A DNA stretch of 64,000 nt from Bacteroidales bacterium (GCA_003818205.1 RPRQ01000004.1:56151-120150), one strand, 5' to 3'; counted from the first letter of the stretch, positions 54,706 through 64,000 are shown. Notes: generated by a model not told the origin, from the letters alone. A program made the numbers and translations.

Positions 54706-57114
54706 ATGCTAAAAAATTATTTACAAAGTGCTCTTCGAAATCTGATTAAGACAAGACAGTACACCATCATTAATATCCTTGGATTAACCATTGGAATGGC
54801 TGCTTGCTTACTAATCCTTCACTATGTTTATTTCGAAAGGAGTTACGACAAATTCTTCGACAATAATGATAGAATCTATAGGCTTCGTTATGAACGAACA
54901 AGCGAGACTGGCGAAACAGTGCATTTCTCATCGTGCTGTCCTCCGCTTGGCCTTCGCATTAGAAACTCGATGCCCGATGTTGAAAAGGTTGGCCGTATAT
55001 GGCGATACATCGCCTCGGTTTCATACCAAGAGAATAAGTTTATCGAGGAACGAATGTTCTTTGCTGAACCAGAGTTTTTCGAGGTTTTTAACTATAAATT
55101 CATATCAGGCAAACCACTTACAGCACTAAAGGAGCCTGGGCACGCTTTCATATCGCAATCAACGGCTAAAAAATATTTTGGTAACGAGAATCCTGTTGGT
55201 AAATCATTCAGCGTTGATAAAAAGACTGAATATCAGGTTTCGGGAGTATTTGAGGATATTCCGCATAATGCACATCTAAAATTTGATATTATTCTATCCT
55301 GGGCAAACTTAATCAACATCTATGGACCTGATATTGAGGAATCGTGGGGAGATACGGGTGCGTACACGTATCTTCTCTTCAAAGAGGGGACTAATATTAA
55401 ATCATTCGAAGAAAGGCTTAAGGAATTAGTGAATAAGGAAATTGGAGATATTATGAAAGAGTACAAACTCAAATTCGATTTTCCAATTCAAAAAGCAACA
55501 GACATTCACTTAACCTCTCATTACCAGCAAGAGATTGAGGTGAACGGGGATAAGGATACGGTTAGCTTTCTTTATATGATTGCAATCCTAATTATTGTAA
55601 TTGCTTGGGCTAACTACATTAATCTCTCGACTGCTCGTTCATTAACAAGAGCAAAAGAGGTTGGGTTAAGAAAAGTAGTTGGAGCAACAAGAATTAGAAT
55701 AATTTGGCAATTCTTTGTAGAGATTATCATTATTAACCTTATCTCAGTAGCCCTTTCATGGTTACTCACTGAGCTGTTTATGTCTATTCTTTCTAACTTA
55801 ACGGGTATCCCTGCTGATTATTCAATATGGAAATTCACATGGTTTTGGGTAGCCTTATCAGCGATGTTTATCATAGGAGTATTAATATCAGGCATATACC
55901 CAGTAATTGCACTATCATCGTATAGACCAATTAGTGTTCTAAAAGGTAAAATAGGAAATAGCCCAAAGGGTATTAATCTAAGAAAAGTTTTGGTTGTGTT
56001 CCAGTTCACAATGGCTTTGATACTTCTCACCTTTACTTTTGCGGTATTTCGTCAAATCAAATTCATGAAAAATCAGGATCTTGGTTTTACAACCAAGCAA
56101 ATTCTTGCTGTTCGTGCTCCTAGGGTTAGAGAGAAAACATTTAAAAGTCAAATAAGCAGCTTCAGGCAGGAGGTTCTTAAGAATCCTAAAATAGAAAAGT
56201 TTTGTATCCTTACAGAGACTCCCGGAAAGCAGATATATTGGGATGCTGGGGGTATTCATGCAGTTGGAAGTAACGTAGATAAAAACTATCAGATTGTTGG
56301 GGTTGACTATGACTTTGTGAATCTTTTCCAAACAAAAATTATAGAAGGGCGAAACTTTTCTAAAGAATTCCCTTCGGATACAATGGGTCTAATCTTAAAT
56401 GAAACCGCTGTAAAATGGATGGATTTCCCCAATGCAAGTTCAGCTGTTGGAAAACAGGTTTCATACTGGGGCGAGATATTTACCGTTGTTGGAGTAATGA
56501 AAGACTACCATCAGCAATCGCCAAAAGTAGTATTTGAGCCTCATATTTACAGACTACAACCTTATGGTAGAGGTGTAAGAGGTTTTTTTGCCTTTAAACT
56601 TAACACCTCAGACATACAGAATAGCGTCAAACGAATTCAAGAAGAATACAACAACTTCTTCCCAGGAAATCCTTTCGAGTTCTACTTCCTTGATGACTAC
56701 TATAATAAACAGTATAAAAGCGATGAACTCATAGGAAAGGTATTTGGCTCATTCTCATTTCTTGCAATTCTAGTTACAGCTATGGGAATACTCGGTCTTT
56801 TCTCCTTTATGGTAATTCAACGAACGAAGGAGATTAGTGTAAGAAGCGTTCTTGGAGCAAGTACTTCAAAGATACTATATCTGTTTGGCAAAGATTTTCT
56901 GTGGTTAATTATCATCTCATTTATTATTGCTATACCAATTTGTATCTATGGAATAAATGAATGGTTAAAATCATTTGCCGTTAGAATGGATTTGACCTTA
57001 TGGATTTTCATTCTACCACTAATAATCGTCCTATTTATAACAAGTTTCACAATCGGTTCACAAGTAATCAAAGCAATTAAAGTAAATCCTTCGGAGAATC
57101 TCAAGTATGAGTAA
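54706..57114 (+). CDS. MacB/FtsX-type ABC transporter permease
   Basis: Third permease of the family in this window, 802 aa. The order is again an N-terminal helix (LGLTIGMAACLLILHYV), a periplasmic domain, a central helical bundle from about 285, a second periplasmic domain and three C-terminal helices. The conserved KEVGLRKVVGATR and KEISVRSVLGAS segments, which contact the ATPase, are intact. It is divergent from the TlpA-like gene and followed 74 bp later by a PD40 protein, a pairing also seen for envelope systems upstream. No ATPase is adjacent. Confidence 0.85.
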   Translation: MLKNYLQSALRNLIKTRQYTIINILGLTIGMAACLLILHYVYFERSYDKFFDNNDRIYRLRYERTSETGETVHFSSCCPPLGLRIRNSMPDVEKVGRIWRYIASVSYQENKFIEERMFFAEPEFFEVFNYKFISGKPLTALKEPGHAFISQSTAKKYFGNENPVGKSFSVDKKTEYQVSGVFEDIPHNAHLKFDIILSWANLINIYGPDIEESWGDTGAYTYLLFKEGTNIKSFEERLKELVNKEIGDIMKEYKLKFDFPIQKATDIHLTSHYQQEIEVNGDKDTVSFLYMIAILIIVIAWANYINLSTARSLTRAKEVGLRKVVGATRIRIIWQFFVEIIIINLISVALSWLLTELFMSILSNLTGIPADYSIWKFTWFWVALSAMFIIGVLISGIYPVIALSSYRPISVLKGKIGNSPKGINLRKVLVVFQFTMALILLTFTFAVFRQIKFMKNQDLGFTTKQILAVRAPRVREKTFKSQISSFRQEVLKNPKIEKFCILTETPGKQIYWDAGGIHAVGSNVDKNYQIVGVDYDFVNLFQTKIIEGRNFSKEFPSDTMGLILNETAVKWMDFPNASSAVGKQVSYWGEIFTVVGVMKDYHQQSPKVVFEPHIYRLQPYGRGVRGFFAFKLNTSDIQNSVKRIQEEYNNFFPGNPFEFYFLDDYYNKQYKSDELIGKVFGSFSFLAILVTAMGILGLFSFMVIQRTKEISVRSVLGASTSKILYLFGKDFLWLIIISFIIAIPICIYGINEWLKSFAVRMDLTLWIFILPLIIVLFITSFTIGSQVIKAIKVNPSENLKYE

Positions 57115-57188
57115 TCCTTATAATGGCATAGGGTTTTTGTCAATGTAAGTATCATAGTTAATTATAAAACTTTAAAACTATAAAAAAG

Positions 57189-58214
57189 ATGAAAAAACGA
57201 ATCAAACTATCCCTTTTGCTAACAATGTTGATAATTGCAAGCAATCAAATATTTTGTCAAAATGTAATCTCAGGTTCTAAAAATGATTATTTAGGACAAC
57301 AATTGCCCGGAACAAATCCAACTATTTTTGCCCCTGAAATAATATCAACGGGGATGTACGAAAGGGATTTTACAATCTCACCCGATGGCAATGAGATTTA
57401 CTACTCCCTTTTCCAGGGCGATTGGAATACAATAATGCTGGCAAAACGTATCAACGGAATTTGGCAAGAGCCAGTAGTTGCTCCATTTGCAAGAGACACT
57501 TCGTTTTTCTTTGCTGAACCAACCATTTCCATTGACGGTAGCAAAATCTTTTACCTATCAACAAAACCAAGGGGAAATGAGAAAGCAAAGCCAGGATGGA
57601 ATAATCAAAATATTTGGGTTGCAGAACGAAAATTGGATGGGGAATGGGGTGAACCTAAACCTTTACCTGAAAACATCAATGAATTTGAAGAGTTCTACCC
57701 TTCACTCACCAGCGATGGAACACTTTACTTTTGTCGCACAGATGCAAAAACAGAAGTTTCTCAAATACTTCGCTCCAAACTTGTAAATGGTCAATATCAA
57801 AACCCAATTATACTCCCCGCTCCCATTAACGAGAAAGGAACAATCTTCAATGCTTGCATAGCCCCAGATGATGGCTACATGATTGGCTGTGTAACCGGTC
57901 GAGATTCAACTAACCTGAACAGAGCAACCTACATGCTATTTTTTCACAATGCGGATGACACATGGTCGAAAGGGATTGATCTAATCAAAGAGTTAAACCT
58001 CCCCTGCCCCAATGCTGTAAGCATATCTGTTTCATACGATGGGAAATACCTTTTCTTCGCTTCAACCCAAAAGACAATTAAATTTAAGGATATCCAATCC
58101 GGCTGGAAATTAAACTCAATTATGAAAAGGAGATTAGTGCCAGGCAACGGAAATTCAGATATTTACTGGATGAAAATTGAGGATGGATTTAAAATCCTTC
58201 GAAATAAGAAGTAA
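57189..58214 (+). CDS. PD40 beta-propeller secreted protein
   Basis: 341-aa protein with a signal peptide (ending ...NQIFCQ). Blades of the PD40/TolB type recur: ISPDGNEIYYSL, ISIDGSKIFYLS, LTSDGTLYFCR, IAPDDGYMIGC and VSYDGKYLFFAS. The last blade ends in DIYWMKI. It lies 74 bp after the FtsX-like permease and is followed by a strong terminator, so it closes that transcript. Probably a periplasmic scaffold; no enzyme motif was seen. Confidence 0.78.
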   Translation: MKKRIKLSLLLTMLIIASNQIFCQNVISGSKNDYLGQQLPGTNPTIFAPEIISTGMYERDFTISPDGNEIYYSLFQGDWNTIMLAKRINGIWQEPVVAPFARDTSFFFAEPTISIDGSKIFYLSTKPRGNEKAKPGWNNQNIWVAERKLDGEWGEPKPLPENINEFEEFYPSLTSDGTLYFCRTDAKTEVSQILRSKLVNGQYQNPIILPAPINEKGTIFNACIAPDDGYMIGCVTGRDSTNLNRATYMLFFHNADDTWSKGIDLIKELNLPCPNAVSISVSYDGKYLFFASTQKTIKFKDIQSGWKLNSIMKRRLVPGNGNSDIYWMKIEDGFKILRNKK

Positions 58215-58239
58215 AAATTTATTTTTTCTTATTAAGTTT

Positions 58240-58280
58240 GGAAAGGAATTATTCACAAGGATAATTCCTTTCCATTTTTT
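58240..58280 (+). terminator. Strong intrinsic terminator
   Basis: GGAAAGGAATTAT (58240-58252) pairs perfectly over 13 bp with ATAATTCCTTTCC (58261-58273) around an 8-base loop, followed by ATTTTTTAA on the + strand. It ends the permease-PD40 transcript and lies inside the over-long frame that opens at 58177, which argues that the next gene starts at 58297. Confidence 0.85.
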
Positions 58281-58296
58281 AATTAATTGCCGAACG

Positions 58297-58731
58297 ATGA
58301 AGAAATACATAGTATCGATTGCAATAACTATTCTTTTGGTCAATGGGTGTACCAGTAACCATTTCGAGCAGGACAAGAAAGAAATAATTGCGGTAATGGA
58401 TAGCCAAGCAAAATGCTGGAGCAATGGCGATATTGACGGATTCATGGATGGTTATTGGAAATCGGATAGCCTAAGGTTCCTTGGCAGAAGAGGTTTAACT
58501 AGGGGTTGGCAAACAACGCTTAACAACTATAAAAAATCATATCCCGATAAAAAAGCGATGGGAATTCTCAAATTCAACCACATATCATTTGAGGCAATGA
58601 ATGAAAAAAACATGTTTGTTGTTGGTAAATGGGCTTTAGAAAGAGAGAAAGATACTTTAAGCGGTTATTACTCTTTACTTTGGGGTAAAATTGACGGTCA
58701 ATGGAAAGTTATTTTTGACCATACAAATTAA
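58297..58731 (+). CDS. DUF4440/SnoaL-like lipoprotein
   Basis: 144-aa lipoprotein; the signal peptide MKKYIVSIAITILLVNGC ends in a lipobox cysteine. The mature part has the NTF2-like pattern of DUF4440 proteins: MDSQAKCWSNGDIDGFMDGYW, RFLGRRGLTRGW and a terminal WKVIFDHTN. Proteins of this fold bind small ligands or act as accessory domains; no specific role can be given. The start is ATG 58297 because a terminator lies just upstream. It is convergent with the next gene, 24 bp apart. Confidence 0.75.
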   Translation: MKKYIVSIAITILLVNGCTSNHFEQDKKEIIAVMDSQAKCWSNGDIDGFMDGYWKSDSLRFLGRRGLTRGWQTTLNNYKKSYPDKKAMGILKFNHISFEAMNEKNMFVVGKWALEREKDTLSGYYSLLWGKIDGQWKVIFDHTN

Positions 58732-58755
58732 ACCCATCTCTTTTAGTGTAATAAA

Positions 58756-59163
58756 CTACTCAGGAATAATTTCTATTGAATCTTTATTCCATTCTCTATC
58801 TTTTCGAAAGTAATAGTAGTGCTTTCCAACCTGATTAATAGTAATGCTTATCGTACTGTCTTTATAAACAGTTAAAGATGTGCATCCATTGCCATTATCC
58901 TGAAAAAGCGACTGTGCATAGATATAATCTTTCCCTTGATAATTCTCATTCACAAAAACAATTTTCCCATAACAAGTACTTTCAGTTTGCGAACTTAAAA
59001 CAAGGTTAAATGGAGTTGACACTACAGCTTCATTAGGAAGAATCCAATTTGTCAATTCCAAATCAACAACTTGTTTAATGCTATTCTTACTATCAAGTTT
59101 GCACTTAACTAAAGTAAAACTTAACACTAACAATAAAGTCAAAGCAATAACAAATCGTTTCAT
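58756..59163 (-). CDS. Hypothetical secreted protein
   Basis: 135-aa protein starting MKRFVIALTLLLVLSFTLVKC; the cysteine in LVKC may be a lipobox, though Lys before Cys is not ideal. The rest is a beta-rich region (YGKIVFVNENYQGKDYIYAQ) ending in YFRKDREWNKDSIEIIPE, perhaps a small immunoglobulin-like or lipocalin-like domain. I do not recognise a family. The ATG two codons upstream (59169) is an alternative start. Confidence 0.6.
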   Translation of the reverse strand: MKRFVIALTLLLVLSFTLVKCKLDSKNSIKQVVDLELTNWILPNEAVVSTPFNLVLSSQTESTCYGKIVFVNENYQGKDYIYAQSLFQDNGNGCTSLTVYKDSTISITINQVGKHYYYFRKDREWNKDSIEIIPE

Positions 59164-59443
59164 AAACATAGTATTTAATTGAGTATTAATACCTCTATTA
59201 ATAATTAAAGATAATGATATAACAAAAATCGTGCTACAAACATACTATTTCTAAATAATTATTGCGATATTAATTATCAAATAAATAAAAAACCTTGAAA
59301 TAAATACTCTTGAAGAAATCCTTATGACTTTAGATTAGAAGAGTCCATTATACCTGAAATATTTCTTAAGATAAAACAATGGGATTCGATAATCTAATTA
59401 AAATGAAAAAAACATACTTATTTAGATTTTATAATAGAATGAA

Positions 59444-60121
59444 CTATGCGTCAATTTTAATCTCCCATTCTCCCTCTTGATTAATCTCAAATTCAAAGGA
59501 AACATCGTAATTAGCTGTTCTTATTAAATTTTGAGTTGAATAGGTTACCTTACACCTAAATGGGAAAACAATATTTTCAAATCCTTTATAAGAACCAACC
59601 TCTGTTTCGGTACCACTACTTGGTGAAAAAACTAAATTAGAAACAGTACTATTAGTATTACTACTCTGCAACAAAGTAACTAGAACTCGATTTCCATCCT
59701 TTATACGACGAATAGAATATCTACCCACAGCAGTTGCTCTTATTACTTTATATGAAGGGGGCGTGATTCTTCGAACATATAAATCATTCTCCCATACTCC
59801 TATTTTTACACTATCGATTCCATCCTTTTTATAAAACAGTTTTCCTTCACCTTCTTTCTTACCATCCTTCCATTTTCCCTCATACACCTCTCCCGAAGCA
59901 AATACATATCTTCCATAACCATGCGGTAATCCATTTTTAAATGTTCCTTCAAACTTATCCTTTCCTTCGGCAACCCCCTTTCCATTAGCCAATCCCTTCT
60001 TACATTTACCTTCGTATTTACTAGCGATCTCAGTTTTTAAAACCTTGCAGGTCTCTTGGGAGATTAGTTTGCAATTAATTGAAAGAATCAACAAAATAGC
60101 AACTAGTAGTCTTTTTTTCAT
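59444..60121 (-). CDS. Secreted MORN-repeat protein
   Basis: 225-aa protein with a signal peptide. Residues about 38-105 hold three or four MORN repeats: GKGVAEGKDKFEGTF, GYGRYVFASGEVYEG and GEGKLFYKKDG. The C-terminal 100 residues form an unrecognised beta-rich domain. MORN repeats are often membrane or protein docking modules. It is transcribed alone; a -7 box lies at 60155-60162. Confidence 0.72.
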   Translation of the reverse strand: MKKRLLVAILLILSINCKLISQETCKVLKTEIASKYEGKCKKGLANGKGVAEGKDKFEGTFKNGLPHGYGRYVFASGEVYEGKWKDGKKEGEGKLFYKKDGIDSVKIGVWENDLYVRRITPPSYKVIRATAVGRYSIRRIKDGNRVLVTLLQSSNTNSTVSNLVFSPSSGTETEVGSYKGFENIVFPFRCKVTYSTQNLIRTANYDVSFEFEINQEGEWEIKIDA

Positions 60122-60154
60122 ATTTAATATGTTTTATAAAATAGTTAATAATAA

Positions 60155-60162
60155 CAAATATA
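60155..60162 (-). promoter_or_regulatory. Candidate -7 promoter box of the MORN-repeat gene
   Basis: The - strand reads TATATTTG (TAnnTTTG), 33 bp before the start at 60121. The 315-bp gap 60122-60436 otherwise shows no gene; it is AT-rich. Confidence 0.4.
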
Positions 60163-60436
60163 ATATAAAAGCATCACTTTTATCCACAGATAGCATTGAA
60201 ATATCGAATATATTGGGATTTGCATTTAAATTAATTTTAGCATTCGAGGAGAAAATAAGTAAACAAGTAATTCCATTTATGAAAATATAAAATATCTTTT
60301 CAATCATGGATTAATCACATTCTGAAAAACAACACGCTTCAATGATCTCACTTTTCCTAGTAAAGATTAAATTCAAAATCAAATGATTAGCACAATATAC
60401 TGTACTTTTAATATTTAACAAATAACCACAAAAACA

Positions 60437-61483
60437 TTAGTTAAAGGATGATAAAACCATATTTATTATTAAATCAAGCGTCCTAAACCATTGATCATTT
60501 GCCACAGTTGCACCAACTCCACTCCAAGTATTTGTTGTAACAACAATTAGGTCTAAATTCGGTACAATTACAATAAATTGCCCTCCATATCCATTGGCAA
60601 AAATATAACTTCCCTTTTCATTTTGCCCCAACCACCAACTATACCCATAATCAGAAGCAAAAGGCAATGATCCGTTAATGGATATTTTTGATTGAATCGA
60701 TTGGTCGATATAATCCGAAGAAACTATTATTTTTCCTTTGTAAACTCCACGATTAAGGATTATCTGACCTATTTTAACCATATCATGGGGTGTAAAATAC
60801 AAACCAGCCCCCCCGTTACAATACCCTTGCTTGTCAATATTCCAATCAACCTCCTCAACACCAATAGGGTTAAATAAGTACCTTAATGAAAACTCATAGG
60901 TTGACATTCCAGACACCTTAGTGATAATATAGGATAGAAGATGAGTTCCTGCTGAATTGTAGTTGAATAATTGACCAGGTTGTGCGACTAACGGTTTATC
61001 TAATAGGTATTGAATCTGATTGTCGGCTGAAATCCAATCATTATAACCGGAAGCCGTTAATTCATTCCATTCAAAACCACTGCTCATGGTAAGGAGGTGA
61101 CGTATCTTTATGGCTGATTTCTCCGTGGTTATGCTATACTCATTAGGATCAATAAATTCTCCCAAAGTTTGTTCAACCGATGTTAGGTAGCCTTTATCTA
61201 TAGCAATCCCAATCAAAATGCTCACAACACTTTTGGTTACAGAACGAACATTATGGCGAACATCTGCACCGCCTGTCCCATAAAACGCCTCTTTAAGTAT
61301 TGTATCCTTATGAAAGACCACTAAACTCTTCAAATTGCCTATTTGCTGGGCAGCTGTAAATGCTTCATCAAGTTTTTGATAATCGACATTTTGTTCAGGG
61401 TTGTGTTCTTTGGAACAATTAGTTGAAAATATAAGAAATAGAACTACCGTTAAACTCTTTAGAAAAAAATTGATTCTTTTCAT
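60437..61483 (-). CDS. S12 beta-lactamase-like serine hydrolase lipoprotein (second of tandem pair)
   Basis: Secreted serine hydrolase of 348 aa with a lipoprotein signal ending in FSTNC. The nucleophile motif is SVTK in VRSVTKSVVSI, the YxN motif is NYNSAGTH, and GYGGQFI is in the third-motif region. The start is ATG 61483, since the longer frame would overlap the upstream gene. It follows a related gene at 61515 by 31 bp, a tandem pair. Typical of the esterase/D-peptidase branch, with no C-terminal TPRs. Confidence 0.8.
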   Translation of the reverse strand: MKRINFFLKSLTVVLFLIFSTNCSKEHNPEQNVDYQKLDEAFTAAQQIGNLKSLVVFHKDTILKEAFYGTGGADVRHNVRSVTKSVVSILIGIAIDKGYLTSVEQTLGEFIDPNEYSITTEKSAIKIRHLLTMSSGFEWNELTASGYNDWISADNQIQYLLDKPLVAQPGQLFNYNSAGTHLLSYIITKVSGMSTYEFSLRYLFNPIGVEEVDWNIDKQGYCNGGAGLYFTPHDMVKIGQIILNRGVYKGKIIVSSDYIDQSIQSKISINGSLPFASDYGYSWWLGQNEKGSYIFANGYGGQFIVIVPNLDLIVVTTNTWSGVGATVANDQWFRTLDLIINMVLSSFN

Positions 61484-61514
61484 GATGGATGAATTTTTAT
61501 TATTCATTAAGTTC

Positions 61515-62687
61515 TCATTCAATTGACCTTAGTATATAATTATTCACCAAGTCAAAAGGTGAGATATTGCTTGTACCATTATAGTTACCGCTATTGAACT
61601 CAATAATCAAATCAAGACCTGGGATGATAAACATATACTGGTCGCCCCAACCTGCTGCGAAAAAGCATTCTTGAGTTATTCCATTCACCGAAAACTCAGT
61701 AAGCCACCAATAATACCCATAACCCGAATTCGGGAAAAAATTTACAGTTGATGATACATGCCTCTCCTGTGATTTCGTTATCCATTCAGGAGTAATAACT
61801 TGCTGATCCTCCCACATCCCTTCGTTTAAAAAGAGCAAACCAATTTTGCATAATTCCCTTGCTTTAAAGTATAACCCTCCTGAAGCATGTATCTGTCCAT
61901 TACTGTATCCGCTCCAAGCGCCCCCTTCGGATTGTAAAGGATCAAACAGGTACTGATTTGCAAAATTTAAGAAACCCATCCCTGTAGCTTTTTCAATAAT
62001 TGCGCCAACAACATTTGTTGAACCGCTATTATAAGAGAATGTTGCTCCGGGGGATGTCAACAAGGGCTTTGAGAGAATAAATCGCATGGGATCTTCGCTT
62101 GCAAAAAGTTGAGTAATATCATTTCTTGTATCCCCAATCGGGTAAGTGCTTTCATCCCATGCAATTCCGCTCGTCATCGTTAAAAGATGATGAATTGTAA
62201 TATTCGCCTTTTCACCAGTAAGCACATCAGCGTATTCGGGAAAGTAATCAATAATCTTCTTATTTAAATCGGGGAAATACCCATTCTTAACTGCAATGCC
62301 AAATATTACCGAGGTTACACTTTTTGAGATGGATTGCATCGGATGATCAAAAGTTCTTGAATAGTTTATTAACTCCCCATTCAAGTCAGGAGAACTATAT
62401 GAAAGTTTATAGCCTATAAAATATTCTTCGAAAACCAACTTTTTATCTTTAATTATTAAGATGTTATGAATAGTATGCGAACTATTCGAATTTAGATAAT
62501 TCATCATACTTACTATTGGAGTGGTTTTCATTCCAACGCTCTCTAAAGAGGCGGTTTCAAGCCCATCTTCAAAAACAGCCGGTTTGGCATAGCTATAACC
62601 GTTTGAAGTTGCATCATCTTTTTTACAAGAAATGGCAAGGGAAATCATCAGAATTAGACAGGCTGATAATAAAAATGATTTTTTCAT
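61515..62687 (-). CDS. S12 beta-lactamase-like serine hydrolase lipoprotein (first of tandem pair)
   Basis: Serine hydrolase of 390 aa, lipoprotein signal ending in LAISC. Motifs are SISK in QSISKSVTSVIFG, YNSGSTN and AAGWGDQYM. It shares most features with the gene downstream, such as HHLLTMTSGIAWDEST versus RHLLTMSSGFEWNELT, so the pair arose by duplication. Both may act on the same extracytoplasmic amide or ester substrate. No regulator or transporter is adjacent. Confidence 0.8.
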   Translation of the reverse strand: MKKSFLLSACLILMISLAISCKKDDATSNGYSYAKPAVFEDGLETASLESVGMKTTPIVSMMNYLNSNSSHTIHNILIIKDKKLVFEEYFIGYKLSYSSPDLNGELINYSRTFDHPMQSISKSVTSVIFGIAVKNGYFPDLNKKIIDYFPEYADVLTGEKANITIHHLLTMTSGIAWDESTYPIGDTRNDITQLFASEDPMRFILSKPLLTSPGATFSYNSGSTNVVGAIIEKATGMGFLNFANQYLFDPLQSEGGAWSGYSNGQIHASGGLYFKARELCKIGLLFLNEGMWEDQQVITPEWITKSQERHVSSTVNFFPNSGYGYYWWLTEFSVNGITQECFFAAGWGDQYMFIIPGLDLIIEFNSGNYNGTSNISPFDLVNNYILRSIE

Positions 62688-62967
62688 AGGTTTTATCTAA
62701 TTAACAATATAATCTAATTCTAAAATACCTAATTTTAGTATAAAATTTAACACAAAAACCCGACTCGGTATCGTCCTGATGTGTATTTTTTAATTTGCAC
62801 ACGCCGTTAAAAATGTTTGTCGATAGAATCCAATGGCTAATATTGTTATTGGCTTGATTCGATTTATCTATCCTAATAATCAAAAAAAACATTAAATCGG
62901 TTTAATACAATTAAACAACTACTAATCTATATTTTGCATCGCTAAAATTACAAACATAAATAGTTTC

Positions 62968-63858
62968 TTAACTATTCTTATAATGATTAAGAATTGATGC
63001 ATCTACCCAATAAGGAAGAAGAGTACCGTTACGACTGCTCAGGAACATGATAAACCGTCCATCTGGAGAAACATTGGCATACAAATCGTTTCCGCCTACA
63101 GTATTTAATTCGGTTATAGGAACTGCTGTGCTCCAACTTCCATCTAACTGCTTAATGCTTATAAATAGGTTTGCATCGGTGAAATTGATAGCCCTATCAA
63201 AAATTAAAAAACTCTCATCTCTTGCAATAAAAGGAGAACCTTCATAATCATTAGCACTTGCAGTATTAATTGCTAACCCCAGTTTTTGAGCAGCTATATA
63301 ATTGCCATTTTCATATTTTGAATAGTAAATATCTCCGCCTGATGCAAAATACAAATTCTGATTATCAGCCATTGAAGACTGCCAATGAGAACTATTTTGA
63401 TTCACTTCGTTTCCAAGCATCTGAGGAGCACTCCATACACCATTACTTTTAGTACATATCCAAATTTTCTCATCGGTTGAATTATATGCCGACATAAATA
63501 ATAGTTTAGAACCATCGGAGGAGAGAAAGGGGGAATCGCCCCACTCGCTAGAATTAAAGGGTGCATTTGCAATACTTGACCATACCCCATTCTCTATTTT
63601 TCGATACTTTAACCCCCTTGATTCCATTAAACTATAAAAAACTTCCTCACCATTAGGCGAAAATATGGGAGGAGCATGCAGCTCCGCTGTGAATAGTTCG
63701 GGAGCAAACCGAGTAACCGTTGTTGTGGGAAACGTCTTATTAAAGTATGCTCCCGTTAACTGTACTTCATCAGTATTTGAATCTTTTGAACAGTTCACAA
63801 ATACAAATAAAATCACCATTGAGGATAAAGCACTAAATATTCTTAGTTTTGTTTTCAT
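62968..63858 (-). CDS. PD40 beta-propeller lipoprotein
   Basis: 296-aa lipoprotein, signal ending in FVNC, with PD40 blades FSPNGEEVFYSL, LSSDGSKLLFMSA, ADNQNLYFAS, IARDESFLIFD and VSPDGRFIMFLSS, ending PYWVDAS as in its relatives. It is the third PD40 protein of the window and begins 18 bp after the preceding partial gene, so they share a transcript. Function unknown; probable periplasmic or surface scaffold. Confidence 0.78.
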   Translation of the reverse strand: MKTKLRIFSALSSMVILFVFVNCSKDSNTDEVQLTGAYFNKTFPTTTVTRFAPELFTAELHAPPIFSPNGEEVFYSLMESRGLKYRKIENGVWSSIANAPFNSSEWGDSPFLSSDGSKLLFMSAYNSTDEKIWICTKSNGVWSAPQMLGNEVNQNSSHWQSSMADNQNLYFASGGDIYYSKYENGNYIAAQKLGLAINTASANDYEGSPFIARDESFLIFDRAINFTDANLFISIKQLDGSWSTAVPITELNTVGGNDLYANVSPDGRFIMFLSSRNGTLLPYWVDASILNHYKNS

Positions 63859-63876
63859 ATTTATTTTTTTTATTAA

Positions 63877-64000
63877 CTAACCTAAGTTGCTAGTTATACT
63901 CAAAGCATTATAGTTGTTGAAAAGTTCTTTATCGTGTTGATATAAAGCCTTGTAAATATTAGCTTTTGAAAGAAATCCTTCAGATTTTGGATTTGCAGAA
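63877..64000 (-). CDS. 3' end of a gene cut by the window edge
   Basis: On the - strand an open frame enters from the right edge and encodes about 40 residues (SEGFLSKANIYKALYQHD, ending SITSNLG) before TAG at 63877-63879. The helical, charged character fits a protein C-terminus, perhaps with helical repeats, but no family can be named. It ends 18 bp before the PD40 lipoprotein. Confidence 0.5.
   Translation of the reverse strand, partial: SANPKSEGFLSKANIYKALYQHDKELFNNYNALSITSNLG

Noticed and set aside
58177..58296. Extended start of the DUF4440 lipoprotein
   Set aside because: It would place a strong terminator inside the coding sequence and bury the signal peptide.
62701..62892. 63-codon - strand frame upstream of the S12 pair
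   Set aside because: AT-rich, no domain or signal, probably chance.
1..64000. CRISPR arrays, tRNA and rRNA genes
   Set aside because: No regularly spaced repeats and no recognisable tRNA or rRNA sequence were noticed on either strand by eye.

Overview
The window is Bacteroidota DNA, AT-rich, with dense genes and few recognisable Shine-Dalgarno sites. The evidence for the phylum is a TonB receptor with a carboxypeptidase-regulatory N-terminus, LytS/LytR-type signalling, many MacB/FtsX-type permeases, PD40 proteins, a GYDIA-type GHMP kinase and several TAnnTTTG promoter boxes. No rRNA, tRNA, CRISPR array or intact mobile element was seen. A mevalonate pathway points away from the classical Bacteroides lineage, but I do not place it more finely.

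Region 1 (about 0-20.7 kb, all + strand) is a peptidase-rich envelope island: an M61-like lipoprotein peptidase, an M3 oligoendopeptidase, a MacB-like permease, two CPBP membrane proteases, an M19 dipeptidase, an S12 serine hydrolase with TPRs, three S41-like proteases, a TonB-dependent receptor and a PD40 lipoprotein. It ends in decayed DNA: TPR and ABC-ATPase remnants, a secreted-protein stub, a frameshifted transposase remnant, and two copies of a 68-69 bp imperfect dyad element.

Region 2 (21.4-28.1 kb) holds an ABC-2 permease fused to an M1 aminopeptidase with its ATPase (- strand). A LytS-type histidine kinase and LytTR regulator run divergently from them, followed by a decayed LytTR fragment. 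A small lipocalin-like lipoprotein ends at a 34-bp perfect palindrome.

Region 3 (28.8-39.3 kb) is metabolic. A UbiA-type prenyltransferase, lipoyl synthase and an FNR-like flavoprotein sit beside a seven-gene - strand operon. In transcription order it encodes methylcrotonoyl-CoA carboxylase beta, methylglutaconyl-CoA hydratase, acyl-CoA dehydrogenase, class II HMG-CoA reductase, a GYDIA kinase, diphosphomevalonate decarboxylase and a mevalonate kinase-like protein. This suggests leucine-derived HMG-CoA may feed isoprenoid synthesis directly.

Region 4 (39.5-52.7 kb) has DinB, a repeat element, a MacB-like permease facing a sigma-54-type two-component system (with a candidate sigma-54 promoter and dyad enhancer between them), FtsE, a polysaccharide deacetylase/acyltransferase pair, MutS2 and a DUF3795 protein.

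Region 5 (52.7-64 kb) has rubrerythrin, two thioredoxin-fold proteins, another permease, two PD40 proteins, small secreted proteins, a MORN-repeat protein, two tandem S12 hydrolases, and the 3' end of a gene cut by the window edge.
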